Shown one piece after another: positions 52,203 through 61,919 of a DNA stretch of 64,000 nucleotides (the stretch's first letter is position 1; each line of letters begins with the position of its first letter). Below the pieces are notes generated by a model. The model saw only the letters and a program-made list of their open reading frames with translations, made no database searches and was not told the DNA's origin. Source of the DNA: Rhynchopus euleeides (taxonomy: Eukaryota > Euglenozoa > Diplonemea > Diplonemida > Diplonemidae); assembly GCA_963210315.1 (NCBI GenBank), contig OY723323.1, positions 1 through 64,000 of the forward strand, given 5' to 3'. A program made the translations under genes and the position numbers.

Positions 52203-53420
52203 TCAGCTGCCCCAGAAATTCCCACCGCACACACGGATGGTCTGCCCCGCCTTCAGGGCGGCACCCGCAGGCGACAGGAGGGTGGTGGCGATGTCGGCAA
52301 CATCCTCGGGCTCCCCCAACGCCTCCATGGCGCTCTGTGACACCATCGACATCAGCACCGCCTCGGGCAGGGCCGCAGCCATGGGTGTCTGGATAAACCC
52401 GGGCGCAACGGCGTAGGCACGCAGGCCGTTGCTGCCTGCGGACAGAGCCTGCACCCACTCCCGCAGCCCGCGCTTGCCTGCAGCGTAGTGAGACTGCCCG
52501 CGGTTGCCGCTGATGCCGATGATGCTGCTGATGGCCACCATCGTGGCGTCATCCCCCATGGCGCCCTCCCTCATCAGCGCGTCGGTGATGTGCATCGGGT
52601 TGGCAAGGTTCACCCTCAGGGAGGTCACCCAGTGGGATTCGGGCATCCGCTTCAGTGTCTTGTCGAGGGTCACCCCTGCGCAGTGCACCACCGCATCGAC
52701 ACGGCCGCCACCCCCGCTCCCTCGCACGAAGGACAGCACCTCTGCCGGGCCGCCACCCCCGCTCCCTCGCACGAAGGACAGCACCTCTGCCGCCAGCTCC
52801 GGGGAGTCGGCCCGCGACAGATCCGCCTGGAAGAAGGCTGTCGAGGTGCCGGGGCATGCCGCACCGATACCCGACAGCAGCTCGGAGGCCTTGTCGGCAG
52901 TGCCGGGGGAGTCCACTGCCAGCAGGGTGCTGCAGCCGAGCCTGGCGCTTGCCTGGCACAGCGCTGCGCCGATGCCGCCCGAGGCGCCGGTGATGAGCAC
53001 CGTCTTGCCCGCAAGGGAGGGAAGCGCAGGCGGGGGCGTGTCGAAGGCATCCAGCTGCAAGGACTGCCCCGTGATGAAGCGGCACCGCTGTGGGTCTGCG
53101 AGCCACTCCGCAGCCTGCGGCAGCGCAGCCCCATATGCCAGGGTGCTGCGCTGCGGGATGTACACTGTGTTGACCTGTGCGCCGCCCCGCCCCACCTCGC
53201 GTGCCACACTCTTCGCCAGGCCTTCGATGGAAGCGGCGGTCACAGCTGCGGCGGTGTCCCCTCCAGGGCCTATCGGGGCAGAGTCTGCGACGAAGACAAG
53301 CCGCTTGAGGCTGGCATCGAGGCAGGACTGCGTCTGGCTGAAGACGTCGAACAGCGCCTCGGGGCAGCGAAGCCCGCGGCAGTCAAGGGCAAACCTGCCA
53401 GCTCCGAGTCGGTGGAGCAT
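52203..53420 (-). CDS. Short-chain dehydrogenase, FabG4-like 3-oxoacyl reductase
   Basis: 405 aa from the ATG at 53420. The frame is open upstream, but the first ATG after the likely splice acceptor is here. The C-terminal half is a classical SDR: TGASGGIG cofactor motif at 144-151, HCAG near 246-249, and the catalytic Ser299-Tyr312-Lys316 set (SSIIGISGNRGQSHYAAGK). It would reduce 3-oxoacyl-ACP or -CoA with NADPH. The N-terminal 130 residues fit the extra domain of the high-molecular-weight FabG4 type, and total length fits that group (about 450 aa). A perfect 15-residue tandem duplication (AEVLSFVRGSGGGG at 211-240) lies between the Rossmann motif and the NAG-like loop. A short N-terminal basic stretch (MLHRLGAGRFALDCRGLR) could target mitochondria. 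It is the most downstream of three minus-strand genes. Confidence 0.88.
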   Translation of the reverse strand: MLHRLGAGRFALDCRGLRCPEALFDVFSQTQSCLDASLKRLVFVADSAPIGPGGDTAAAVTAASIEGLAKSVAREVGRGGAQVNTVYIPQRSTLAYGAALPQAAEWLADPQRCRFITGQSLQLDAFDTPPPALPSLAGKTVLITGASGGIGAALCQASARLGCSTLLAVDSPGTADKASELLSGIGAACPGTSTAFFQADLSRADSPELAAEVLSFVRGSGGGGPAEVLSFVRGSGGGGRVDAVVHCAGVTLDKTLKRMPESHWVTSLRVNLANPMHITDALMREGAMGDDATMVAISSIIGISGNRGQSHYAAGKRGLREWVQALSAGSNGLRAYAVAPGFIQTPMAAALPEAVLMSMVSQSAMEALGEPEDVADIATTLLSPAGAALKAGQTIRVCGGNFWGS

Positions 53421-53464
53421 GGCGGGCGGTGTGAGGGAGGGGAGTGGATTCCTTAACAGAAACA

Positions 53465-53475
53465 CTGCAGAGCTT
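53465..53475 (-). promoter_or_regulatory. Candidate SL trans-splice acceptor of SDR gene
   Basis: Minus strand GCTCTGCAG, giving a 5' UTR of about 44 nt. A second AG (CTGTTAAG) lies 15 nt nearer the ATG. Confidence 0.45.
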
Positions 53476-53499
53476 TGAGGTGATGGCAAGCCCGCCAAA

Positions 53500-55498
53500 A
53501 CAACGAGAGGGGGAGAGAGAGAGAGGGGGGGCGGTGGGGAGGGGGACCTCAGCTGACAGAGAAACCCACATAGATCTTACAAACGATGCAGGGGGGGGGG
53601 GGGGGGGAGGGGGGGAGTGGCGGGGCAGTGGGGTAGCGGGGGGGGGGGGGGGGAGGGCATCATCCTCTTCTTCTTTCGCCTTCTCCCCGCCTGCCTCCGT
53701 CTCTCCCCCACCCGAGGGTGGTCATACCTCCTCACCCTCCCCAGTATCCACTCTCACCTTTCCCCCCCCCCCTCCTTTTCCGCAACAAGGCAAGGGGGGT
53801 GGCGCAAAAGGGAAGAGGGGGGGAAAGAGAGGGGGGAAGGGGGGGGGGGGGGGCCGGGGAGAGGAAGGCAGGGCGAGGGAGTCCCTTTTGGATTCACACC
53901 ATTGCATATCGGCACCTGGTTCACCCCTTCCCCCCCTTCCCCAACAGCACACACACACACATAGAACTCTCGACTCGAGCTGAACCTATCCTGATTGGGT
54001 ATGATATTTTTCTCCGGAACTGACATTTCAGGGCGTGCATGAACCGCATTGTTGCATTGGCCAACACAACCACACAGACACACAGACAAATGATGGCGGA
54101 GAGGCAGAGGTCTGCCATCCTTTTGGGAGGTGCACCGTCTCTCCGCATTTGTCTCGAGCGATGACACATAGCATAGCGTGCGGAAACCCATTCGCTGAGC
54201 AAAAAAGATATAAAAAAAAAGCAAACTCTCCCCGCGCACTCCGTTGTAACGATGATAAAGCACGCACCAACCTGGAGACATGTCGTGCCCACCGCACCCC
54301 AGCCCCCCCCACTCCCCCCCATGCAGCACCGCATGCTGCGCCGGGTTTGCCAGCAGTTGACTCCTCGATGGCAGCGCAGGTCGGAAATGAGTCGGAATGC
54401 AACAGAGACCTGCCACTCCCAGCAGGGGGGGGGGGGGGAGGAGGAAGAGGGGGGGGGGGGGTGAGGGGTGGGCATCGATTGTGGCCAAAAGCTTTGAATG
54501 CATGTCTCCACAAGCTTTGTGTAGGCCTTGAAAAATTGGCCTGAAAACAAAACAGACAACACACACACAGAGGAAATCGTAATCACTTGTGACGGTGGGC
54601 CGAACACCACCTTCTTTGATAAAGGCCATGCGGGGGCGGTGACGGTGATCGTGGTTATGACAACAGAGGGGGTGAGGGGGGAGGGGGGTGTGTGAGAAGA
54701 GTGTGAGAGGGGGGGGGGGGGGGGGGGGGTGTGAGGGGGCGAGTCTACCCAGCGCTACTCGGCGCAACCTTCAGCGATTTTCCTCCAATATAATAAGGCA
54801 GACCTAGTCCTACCCACCCTTTACAGAGGGGGGAGGGGTGTGACATTCTCCAACGGCCGCCCTGAATAGGGGCAGGGGAAGAATGTTACCCCTGGTATTC
54901 TCTCGGGGGGTCCCCTTTTGTACCCCCTGTGGTGGAGAAAATGCACCAAACAACGCCCTCGCCGACACCCCTCCACCCCCGCCCCTCCCTCCCCTTCTAC
55001 GCCGTGCCTTCCTCAGCCACGGAGACCTCCCCGAGACATAGCGGGGCTGCTGCACCTCAGGGGGACAACCTGGGGGGGTCTTCGGTGCACTAACAGTGGC
55101 GAGCTCATCGTATTTTGCGGGTTGTGTCTCCTGCTGCGCTTCTCCTGATTTTTTTGGGGGGGGAGACAACGGCGAATTTCGAAAGAAAATCCTCCCTCCC
55201 CTCCCTCCCCCTCCTGTCAGAGAGCGAAGACCCCCCTTTGGTTTGCGAGAAATCGATAGGCAGCGCAGGCAAGCATCTCGAAGAGGTGCAGCTGTGTGGG
55301 GAGACCGGGGTCAGAAAAAGGGAAAGGGGGGGAGGGGGCGGCACGCGCCTGGCTGGTTGGGGGTGGGTGGGGGGGTGGGTGGGGCTGGGGCAGTGAAGCA
55401 GATAAAGTATAAGGCACAGAGAGAGGGGAGCGTTGTGCCCCTTGTTCACTCAGGGCTCTGAGGGGGGGGGATAGCCTGGAGTTGGGCGGGGGGGGCAC
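53500..55498. other. Intergenic region rich in G/C homopolymers
   Basis: G-runs of 9-20 bases at about 53590, 53640, 53840, 54425, 54455 and 54710. No gene recognised; minus-strand ORFs of up to 337 codons consist of Pro/Cys-rich low-complexity sequence. Part must be the 3' UTR of the nucleotidyltransferase gene. Confidence 0.5.
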
Positions 55499-58160
55499 TC
55501 ACTGGCGGGACCGCTTGTGGGGGCGGGTGTTGCCGTTGTGCCACTTCTGGCGGTTCCCCCAGTTGTTCCTGCCGTTGTTCTTCCGGGTGTAGTGCCACTG
55601 CTGGTCCTCCTGCTGGTCCTGCTGCTGCGCCATGCCCTTGAACCAGGCCTCCTGGCTCTGCATCTGGGCCTGCCACTGGCTCTGCGCCTGCCGCTCCTTC
55701 TTGGGGTCGCTGCCAGACTGCCACGTCCCCACCAGGCAGCGCTGGCTCACAGAAGAAGGACGCAGATCGGTCACCCCCTCCGTCGTCAGGTCCTGCACAA
55801 GCCTCTCCAGGCTCCGGTGGATGGTGGCCCACTGCCGGTACCGGATGTTGCTGGTGATGTTGTGTGTCGGGTCCACAGGGTTCACCATCGACAGCCCGAC
55901 GTCGCACTGTGGAGGGGGTAGGGTGGTGGCGGTAGGGTTGGCTGTTGAAGGCAGTCACATGAAAGGCCTGGCGGCCCGTATTGTGCATTACAGGGAAAGC
56001 GAGAGCAGGGACATGACGTTGGTCCCGAGGTGCTGTCAGGTGTTTCTGAGAAACCCTGGGTGCGTAAGCAAAGCCTTGCATCAGGAGATCCCAACTCCAT
56101 GCAGCTGTTGATGCACCGAGATCCCCAGACTTGCACCGCAGTGCAAGTACGAGACCTGCAGTGTAAGTATGGCAGCTGGCGTGCAACATGGTGCGAAACT
56201 GAACTGGGTGTACTGGCAAGTCAGAGACCACACCCACATCCCTGTCCCAGCCCCTTTTGGGTGGGGTTGACCTGGTCAACCCCACCCCCTCCCGCCTGAG
56301 AAGTAAGGCTAACCCCAACCCCGAACCCCGCGGCCCAGTTCTTATTTCACACCCTGCCCCATCCTCTCTCCCATGCACGGCGCCCCCGCCCTCTCTGCAG
56401 CATGGTTTCAGTTCATACCGGCGAGGCTGTGGCACGCACGTCACTCGGGGCACGGATGTCGATCCAGCGCGGCTTTTCCGACACAAGTGCCTCCTGCAGC
56501 GCCACACGGAACCTGTGTATGTGAAGGGTGGGCGGGAGAAGACGTGTGGCGAGAAGGCATCACGAGGCACAGTGTGGCCTGGGCCAGGCACCCACACCAT
56601 GCTGCGTCAGCTGTTCTTGGGGAAACCCGGAAATCTTCACGAAGGGCGTGTGTGCCTTGGCCTGCAACACAGCAAGTCCAAACCCACACACATATCCAAC
56701 AGCACAGACATCTCACGGACATCCATCAAAACACGCCAACCCTCGCAACCCTTTGCATACCAATCGACATAGCCGATGAGGAGCTGTGCTGCAGAGAGGC
56801 CGTTGGTACCAGGGTGGATGTGCGATGCGTTGCTGTGAATCACCGCCACCTTGCCGCGGTAGTCGTCATCGTCCAGGGAGGGCACGGTCCACCGCACGTG
56901 CGGCAGCACGGAGGGGCGTGCCACCGACTGCAGGTAGTGGATGAAGGAGACGTTGATGGAGAAGGCGGAGAGGAGCTGGCTGCGGGCGTTCTTTATCCCC
57001 AGCTTGTCGAACAGCTCGTGCACGAAGAAGAGGACGGGGGCGACGCGCGCATCGCGCTCGATAAACTGGCGGATGACCTGTGCATTCCACCCGCCCTCGG
57101 GGCGGTTGCAGCTGATGTCGAACTGGAACCTTCCGGAGCACTTCAGGATGGGCACCCGCGCACCCCGGATGAACTGCACCCTGCTGATACGCCCAATTGG
57201 GTTCTTCAGCGCCTGCAGCACATGCTTGGGGTCCCTGGTGCTGGACTCCGTCAGCAGCGTCACATCCAGGTCGGAGTTGCGCGAGCACAGCCCTGTGGCG
57301 CTGCTGCCGAATAGCACCAGCTCGCTGTTGGGCACCACCCCCATAGCACGCCTGCTGAGGTCGGAGAAGAAGTCGGTGCGCACCGCCTCCTGCTGCGGCG
57401 ACAGCCGCGATGCCTCGTAGAAACGCATCAGGGATGCGTCCAGCGGGGCGACAGCCTGACTCCCACCCTCCGACAGCACAGCCAGCACAGCCCCCTGCAG
57501 GGCGTCGTCAGACGGGCAGGGGTACCCGCTGGACTGCGTGCCTTCGTCACTCTCATACCCCGCAGCCTCGTTGCTGGTGCTGCTGCTGGTGCTGCTGCTA
57601 CTGCTGCTGCTGCTGCTGCTCCCGTCCTCGCTGGAAGAGGACAGCCCATCTCGTTTTCTTTTGCGGCGCTGCGGTGATGTTTCGGGCAGAGCCAGCACGG
57701 CTGTAGGCGGTGCTGTGAAAGCCGGCTCCTTTGCATCAGGCGCTGTGTACAGCGAGCGTGGGGGCGGCGCCTGGTCCTTGCGGGGCTCAGGGTGCACCGG
57801 CTGGGCCGTGTCGTCTGCACAGCCTGCGGGCTGTGCAGGGTCTGTGTCGGGGTCGCACCCCAGGTCTTCGAAGACTTCGATGTCGCTGTCGGACGCAGCA
57901 TCTGCTGCCTCCTTGACCTGCTGTGCCGTAGCGACATCATCCGTCTCCGCCAGCATCAGGAAGTCCTTCACACGCCCCATCACCGAGGGCATCGCCACAC
58001 CCTGCTGCGGCGGGGCTGCTGCCTCAGCACCGTTGCCCTGCTTGTCAGCGCGCACGCGCTTTGCCGGCTGGGCGCATTGTGTCGGGGGGGTCTTGAGCAC
58101 GACGAAGCTGCGCTGCACAGCGCCCCTGCTGCCCCTGTTGCCCTGGGCCCGTGTGCTCAT
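55499..58160 (-). CDS. TRF4/Cid1-type nucleotidyltransferase (poly(A)/poly(U) polymerase-like), multi-exon
   Basis: Adds nucleotides to RNA 3' ends. Exon 1 starts at the ATG at 58160. The N-terminal 250 residues are low-complexity, with an RRKRKR nuclear-signal-like motif (165-170) and an acidic/Ser-rich stretch. The catalytic domain has LFGSSATGLCSRNSDLDVTL (GS 285-286, Asp297 and Asp299) and the third Asp at 348 (FQFDISC). The PAP-associated domain begins LSAAQLLIGYVDWYA (455-469), then runs into a stop. Its conserved end, CDVGLSMVNPVDPTHNITSN, lies on a separate exon (55499-55906) after a perfect acceptor (CCCTACCCCCTCCACAG). A candidate 66-nt middle exon is 56596-56661. The C-terminal tail is Gln/Asn/Arg-rich. 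Donor sites are not certain. Terminal uridylyl- versus adenylyltransferase cannot be decided. Confidence 0.8.
55907..56595 (-). other. Probable cis-spliced intron of the nucleotidyltransferase gene
   Basis: The 3' end is clear (polypyrimidine then CAG at 55907). The 5' end is assumed at GGT/GTGGGT (56595), keeping phase 0. A second, about 71-nt intron (starting near GTTTTGATGG, ending TGTGTTGCAG at 56662) would join exon 1. Confidence 0.4.
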
Positions 58161-58170
58161 CAGGCCCTGC

Positions 58171-58182
58171 CTGCAGGGGTGG
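58171..58182 (-). promoter_or_regulatory. SL trans-splice acceptor of nucleotidyltransferase gene
   Basis: Minus strand CCACCCCTGCAG, followed by a 10-nt leader and the ATG at 58160. An upstream ATG at 58238 lies before this acceptor and would be removed. Confidence 0.65.
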
Positions 58183-58238
58183 GTGTATGGGGAGGGGGGT
58201 AGTGAAATCGAATTTGAAGGGAGCACAAGAATGATCAC

Positions 58239-59127
58239 CCTTCACTCGTTATGCAGGTTTGTTATGGGGAGGGGATGCGAGGCACTGGAAACAGCAATCT
58301 AATGCGTGTCACAAGACAGAGCGTGAAAAGGCGGGGGGGGGGGGGGGGGGGGCGAGAGGGGTGCGCACGCAAAATAAAATACGCGCGTGCCTGGCATCTC
58401 CCCAAACTGAACCCACACACAATGCACCCCTTCCCCTGTCGGGGTGGGGCCATGAGGGGCGGTTGTGCGCAGAGGTCATGTGAAGGCATGGCACCCTGAC
58501 GCACACCGCACAGCATAGACAGGGTGTGGGGAGTAGTGCGCGAATGCTTCGAAGGAGTTGTGCGTGGCGCCGCTTTGCACGGCACCCAGGCGTTGGTATG
58601 AGATAACGAAGCGCGGAGAGGGAGCGGGGCTGGCCGCTGCTGAGAGCAGAGCGCGAATCAAGAGAAAAGTGGCACTGCCCATCCCACATTTTGCTTCTGT
58701 TGCGTTAATGCGTTGACGCTTCCACACCCACACACCTTTGCTGAAGCCCAGCATTGCAGGTGGAGCACAAAGGCACAAACGAACACCCTGGGGAAGAAGA
58801 ACTCTTTGTGACCCCTGCTGGATCGTGAAGTGACAGCAAAACGAGACAGCAAATCAATGGCTGCCAAGAATTGTGTTTTGTTAGAATGCGAGGAACCACA
58901 CCCTCACTCTTGTTTGTGTACACCACCCCACAGCCTGGTGAGGTGGTGTGAGGTGGGGCGGGGGGGTCGCAAGATCCAGCAAAGGAAGGCACAGAAAGGT
59001 GCCCCCCCCCTCGAGTTGGCGAGGCCGAACTATCAAAAAAAACACAAATCGTACTCCTTGCGACCGCGCCGACACAAGCGCCGACCGCACATTAACACTC
59101 GCCCACCCACACGACAACCCGTGGCCT
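58239..59127. other. Intergenic region
   Basis: No gene seen. A G-run lies at 58334-58352. Between the ABC gene stop and the next gene's acceptor, so it carries 3' UTR and polyadenylation signals by position. Confidence 0.5.
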
Positions 59128-59922
59128 TTATGTCACCTTCAGCCCCTCTGCCTTGAGTGCCCAGTGGGTTTTGCCAGTGGTTTCCTTGAGCCGGCGCTCC
59201 TCGCGCAGCCAGTTGCGCACCAGGTTGAAGTAGAGGAAGTGGGGCTCCTTGGCCTCGGGGATGTCGTCCGCAACAGACAGCAGCGTGGCGTTGCCCTCCT
59301 CCAGGCGCAGCACGTGTGTCGGGGGCCAGTCGTCGATGCCCTCGAAGATGTGTGTCGCGTAGAGGATGGTGCAGCCGCGGTCGGACTCGTGGCGGAGGAA
59401 CTCCAGCAGGGCATCGCGGACCAGCAGGTCCACGTCTGTCGTGATCTCGTCCAAGATGATCACATCCCGTGCCAGGGCGAGCCCGAACAGGATCTGGGAG
59501 CGGCGGAGCTGCCCGTCACTCAGGTGGCCCAGCTTCCAGGTGAGCTCCACCCGCAGCACCTTGCACAGCTCCTCGAGGCGGGCAGGGTCGCAGTTGGTGT
59601 CGACGATCTGCTGCACCGTCACGTCGAGGAAGTTGCGGCTCTGCGACCACCACTCCCCCAGGTAGCTGATGTCCTTGATGAGGGTCGTGTCGTGGAAGGC
59701 GTCGCGCCCCAGGACAACGCACTTCCCCTTGGGCACCATGGTGCGCCCCGCCATGATCTTCAGCAGTGTGCTCTTGCCGGCCCCGTTCTGCCCCACGACC
59801 AGCACACGCGCCCCCTTGGGGAAGTCCAGGGTGACGTTCTTCAGCGCACGCTCCTCAGACTTCTTGCCGCGGGTCACATAGTGGTAGTCCAGGTCGTGCA
59901 GCTGGATCACCGATTCGGGCAT
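59128..59922 (-). CDS. CAF16/ABCI-type soluble ABC ATPase
   Basis: 264 aa, a single ABC nucleotide-binding domain without membrane segments. Walker A GQNGAGKST at 44-52, signature LSDGQ at 134-138, Walker B VIILDE at 154-159 and H-loop His191. DEITTDVDLLVRDALLEFL after Walker B is characteristic of the CAF16 group (yeast CCR4-NOT-associated CAF16; plant ABCI19-21), which are cytosolic or nuclear ATPases rather than transporters. The length fits that group and all catalytic motifs are intact. It is the most upstream gene of the minus-strand cluster. It is well preserved, with no introns. Confidence 0.93.
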   Translation of the reverse strand: MPESVIQLHDLDYHYVTRGKKSEERALKNVTLDFPKGARVLVVGQNGAGKSTLLKIMAGRTMVPKGKCVVLGRDAFHDTTLIKDISYLGEWWSQSRNFLDVTVQQIVDTNCDPARLEELCKVLRVELTWKLGHLSDGQLRRSQILFGLALARDVIILDEITTDVDLLVRDALLEFLRHESDRGCTILYATHIFEGIDDWPPTHVLRLEEGNATLLSVADDIPEAKEPHFLYFNLVRNWLREERRLKETTGKTHWALKAEGLKVT

Positions 59923-59944
59923 TGTGTAGAGGCGTGCCGGTGGG

Positions 59945-59957
59945 CTGTGGGGTGTGT
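59945..59957 (-). promoter_or_regulatory. SL trans-splice acceptor of ABC ATPase gene
   Basis: Minus strand CACACCCCACAG, 22 nt before the ATG. Confidence 0.6.
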
Positions 59958-59959
59958 GT

Positions 59960-60388
59960 ATGGGAGGTGATCATTTGAGTGTGCTGGTCCTGTATGGACC
60001 GCACTACGCCATACTGCACCACAGCAGGCCCAGGTGTGTGTGGCAGTGGGACTCATCGCAAGTGCACCCGTAGGTATTTCTAGACGAAGTTTGACGAAGA
60101 AAAACGACCAGCGAAGACCCCCTCAGGGGGGGGTGTGTATGATGGTGTGTGCTGCGTCTCTTGCACTTCTCTTGGCAGCACACTGTCTCTTTGCCGGCAG
60201 CACACTGGTGCCCGGGTAGGGTGGGTGGGGTGGGTGGTGGGGGAGCGTAGAGTGTGTCAGGCCCCCAACCAAGTCTCTCCGGGAGGAGCCTGCAGGTGCT
60301 CAAAAAGTCCACCTGATTTTTCAGCCGGGCTCTTCTGCCTTTTCAAGCCCAGACAGGCCCGTACCCGCCGATACGGGAGATACGCACA
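59960..60388. other. No gene seen
   Basis: Contains a partial MITE end (ACCAGCGAAGACCCCCTCAG at about 60108-60127) of the family at 46247. Confidence 0.4.
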
Positions 60389-60390
60389 TA

Positions 60391-60600
60391 TACTGCCCTA
60401 TACTGCCCTATACTGCCCTATACTGCCCTATACTGCCCTATACTGCCCTATACTGCCCTATACTGCCCTATACTGCCCTATACTGCCCTATACTGCCCTA
60501 TACTGCCCTATACTGCCCTATACTGCCCTATACTGCCCTATACTGCCCTATACTGCCCTATACTGCCCTATACTGCCCTATACTGCCCTATACTGCCCTA
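60391..60600. repeat. 10-bp tandem repeat, 21 perfect copies
   Basis: TACTGCCCTA repeated without error over 210 bp; an isolated copy occurs at about 60804. Confidence 0.98.
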
Positions 60601-60876
60601 TGCGCGCCTGTACTCCAGCCCCCCCCCTCCCCCGGCGAAGGCGTTGCAGCAGCGCCTGCAGCTGGTGGCGACAGCGCAGCAGGAGGGGGGAGTACGAGGT
60701 GGCGGAGGTGTGCTGCCGCTGCTGCGGCGCAAAGCGTTCTCCGTGGTCCCCCAGCGACCCAAAGGGGAACCGCCACCGTGTACGGGAATCATCCCTATGA
60801 CATCCTATACTGCCCTTTACTCCTATACGCGCCTGTATTTCACATATAAAATCAGGCGGAAAGTGCAGAAAACTGG

Positions 60877-61919
60877 GTCAAAAGTGCTTGGGGTGATCGA
60901 GAACCGGGTTCCGTGTAGGTTCCGTGTACGTTCCGTGTGGGTGGTAGGGGTCCCCACCTAAAAATTCGAGTTTTTTTCGCTGCAGTTTTTCACTGCAACT
61001 GCACAGTATCCCACGCTACCCGAGCTCAACCTTCTACAAGTGTGCGCATCCTGATGACCTGCGCTGCTTGTTGGCCAGCGCACTGGGCTCTACTTTTGCT
61101 TCTCGGACACTGACAAGCAAAAAGTGACTGGAGGAGGCAGCTCGCCGACCCACACCACCCACCCAGCGGGACCCCCTCACGATCTTCCAAACCCCGTTTG
61201 AACGTTTGGAATCTGTGCGGATCGTGGTGGGGTCATTTTGGCCATGGGATGCCTTTCTCCACCACTCCCGTGATCATCATATGGGCCAAATCCTGCAGTA
61301 AACCGCTACCCTGCAGGGTTGCGTTGCGTCTAAAGACGTCTGCCTCCAGGCCCACCAGTGCTGCCGCGGTTTGGTGGGCTCGATGGGCATACTTTGATTG
61401 GTAGGACAGAAGGGGTTGGAATGCCCAAGTATACTACAAACCCCACCAAATACAAGCCAACTTGGGCGACGCTGGGCGAGGGTGGCGAACATGGTGCGAG
61501 TGCTGGGCAACGCCAACAAGGCGGCTTGTTTTCAACGGTACCGATAACGGTGTGTGTTGGTGCATTCCCTCCAACGTAAAGGAGGAAATCGCCGAACTTT
61601 GACGAAACTTAGCGGTGTCCCCTGTAGACAAGCACTACAGGAAGGGGGGCGGTGCCTCCCTGCCGCCGGAGGCCACGGTAGTGAACATCTGTTCCTTCCG
61701 GGCTGAACTGGATCGCTCCGACATCAGGTCGGAACCCAGTGCTGCGCGGGAGTCACTGGAAGCAGTAGAATGACAGCACAAGAGTGAACATGTTCCCTAG
61801 AAAACAACCCGCCCTATTTCCCGAAAAATCTGCAAGGTGTTCCGTGTAGGTTCCGTGTAGGTTCCGTGTCGGTTGCGTGTGGGTCAAAAACGCGATTTCG
61901 ATCACCCCAGTGCTTCAAA
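60877..61919. mobile_element. Possible inverted-repeat element
   Basis: AGTGCTTGGGGTGATCGA at 60877 and its inverse at about 61898-61915. Next to each end lie three direct GTTCCGTGTAGG-like repeats (60909-60940, 61847-61880). About 1 kb, no ORF of note. No target duplication was identified. Confidence 0.5.

Noticed and set aside
53754-54767. 337-codon minus-strand ORF
   Set aside because: Pro/Cys/His-rich low-complexity translation of G/C-rich intergenic DNA without any domain.
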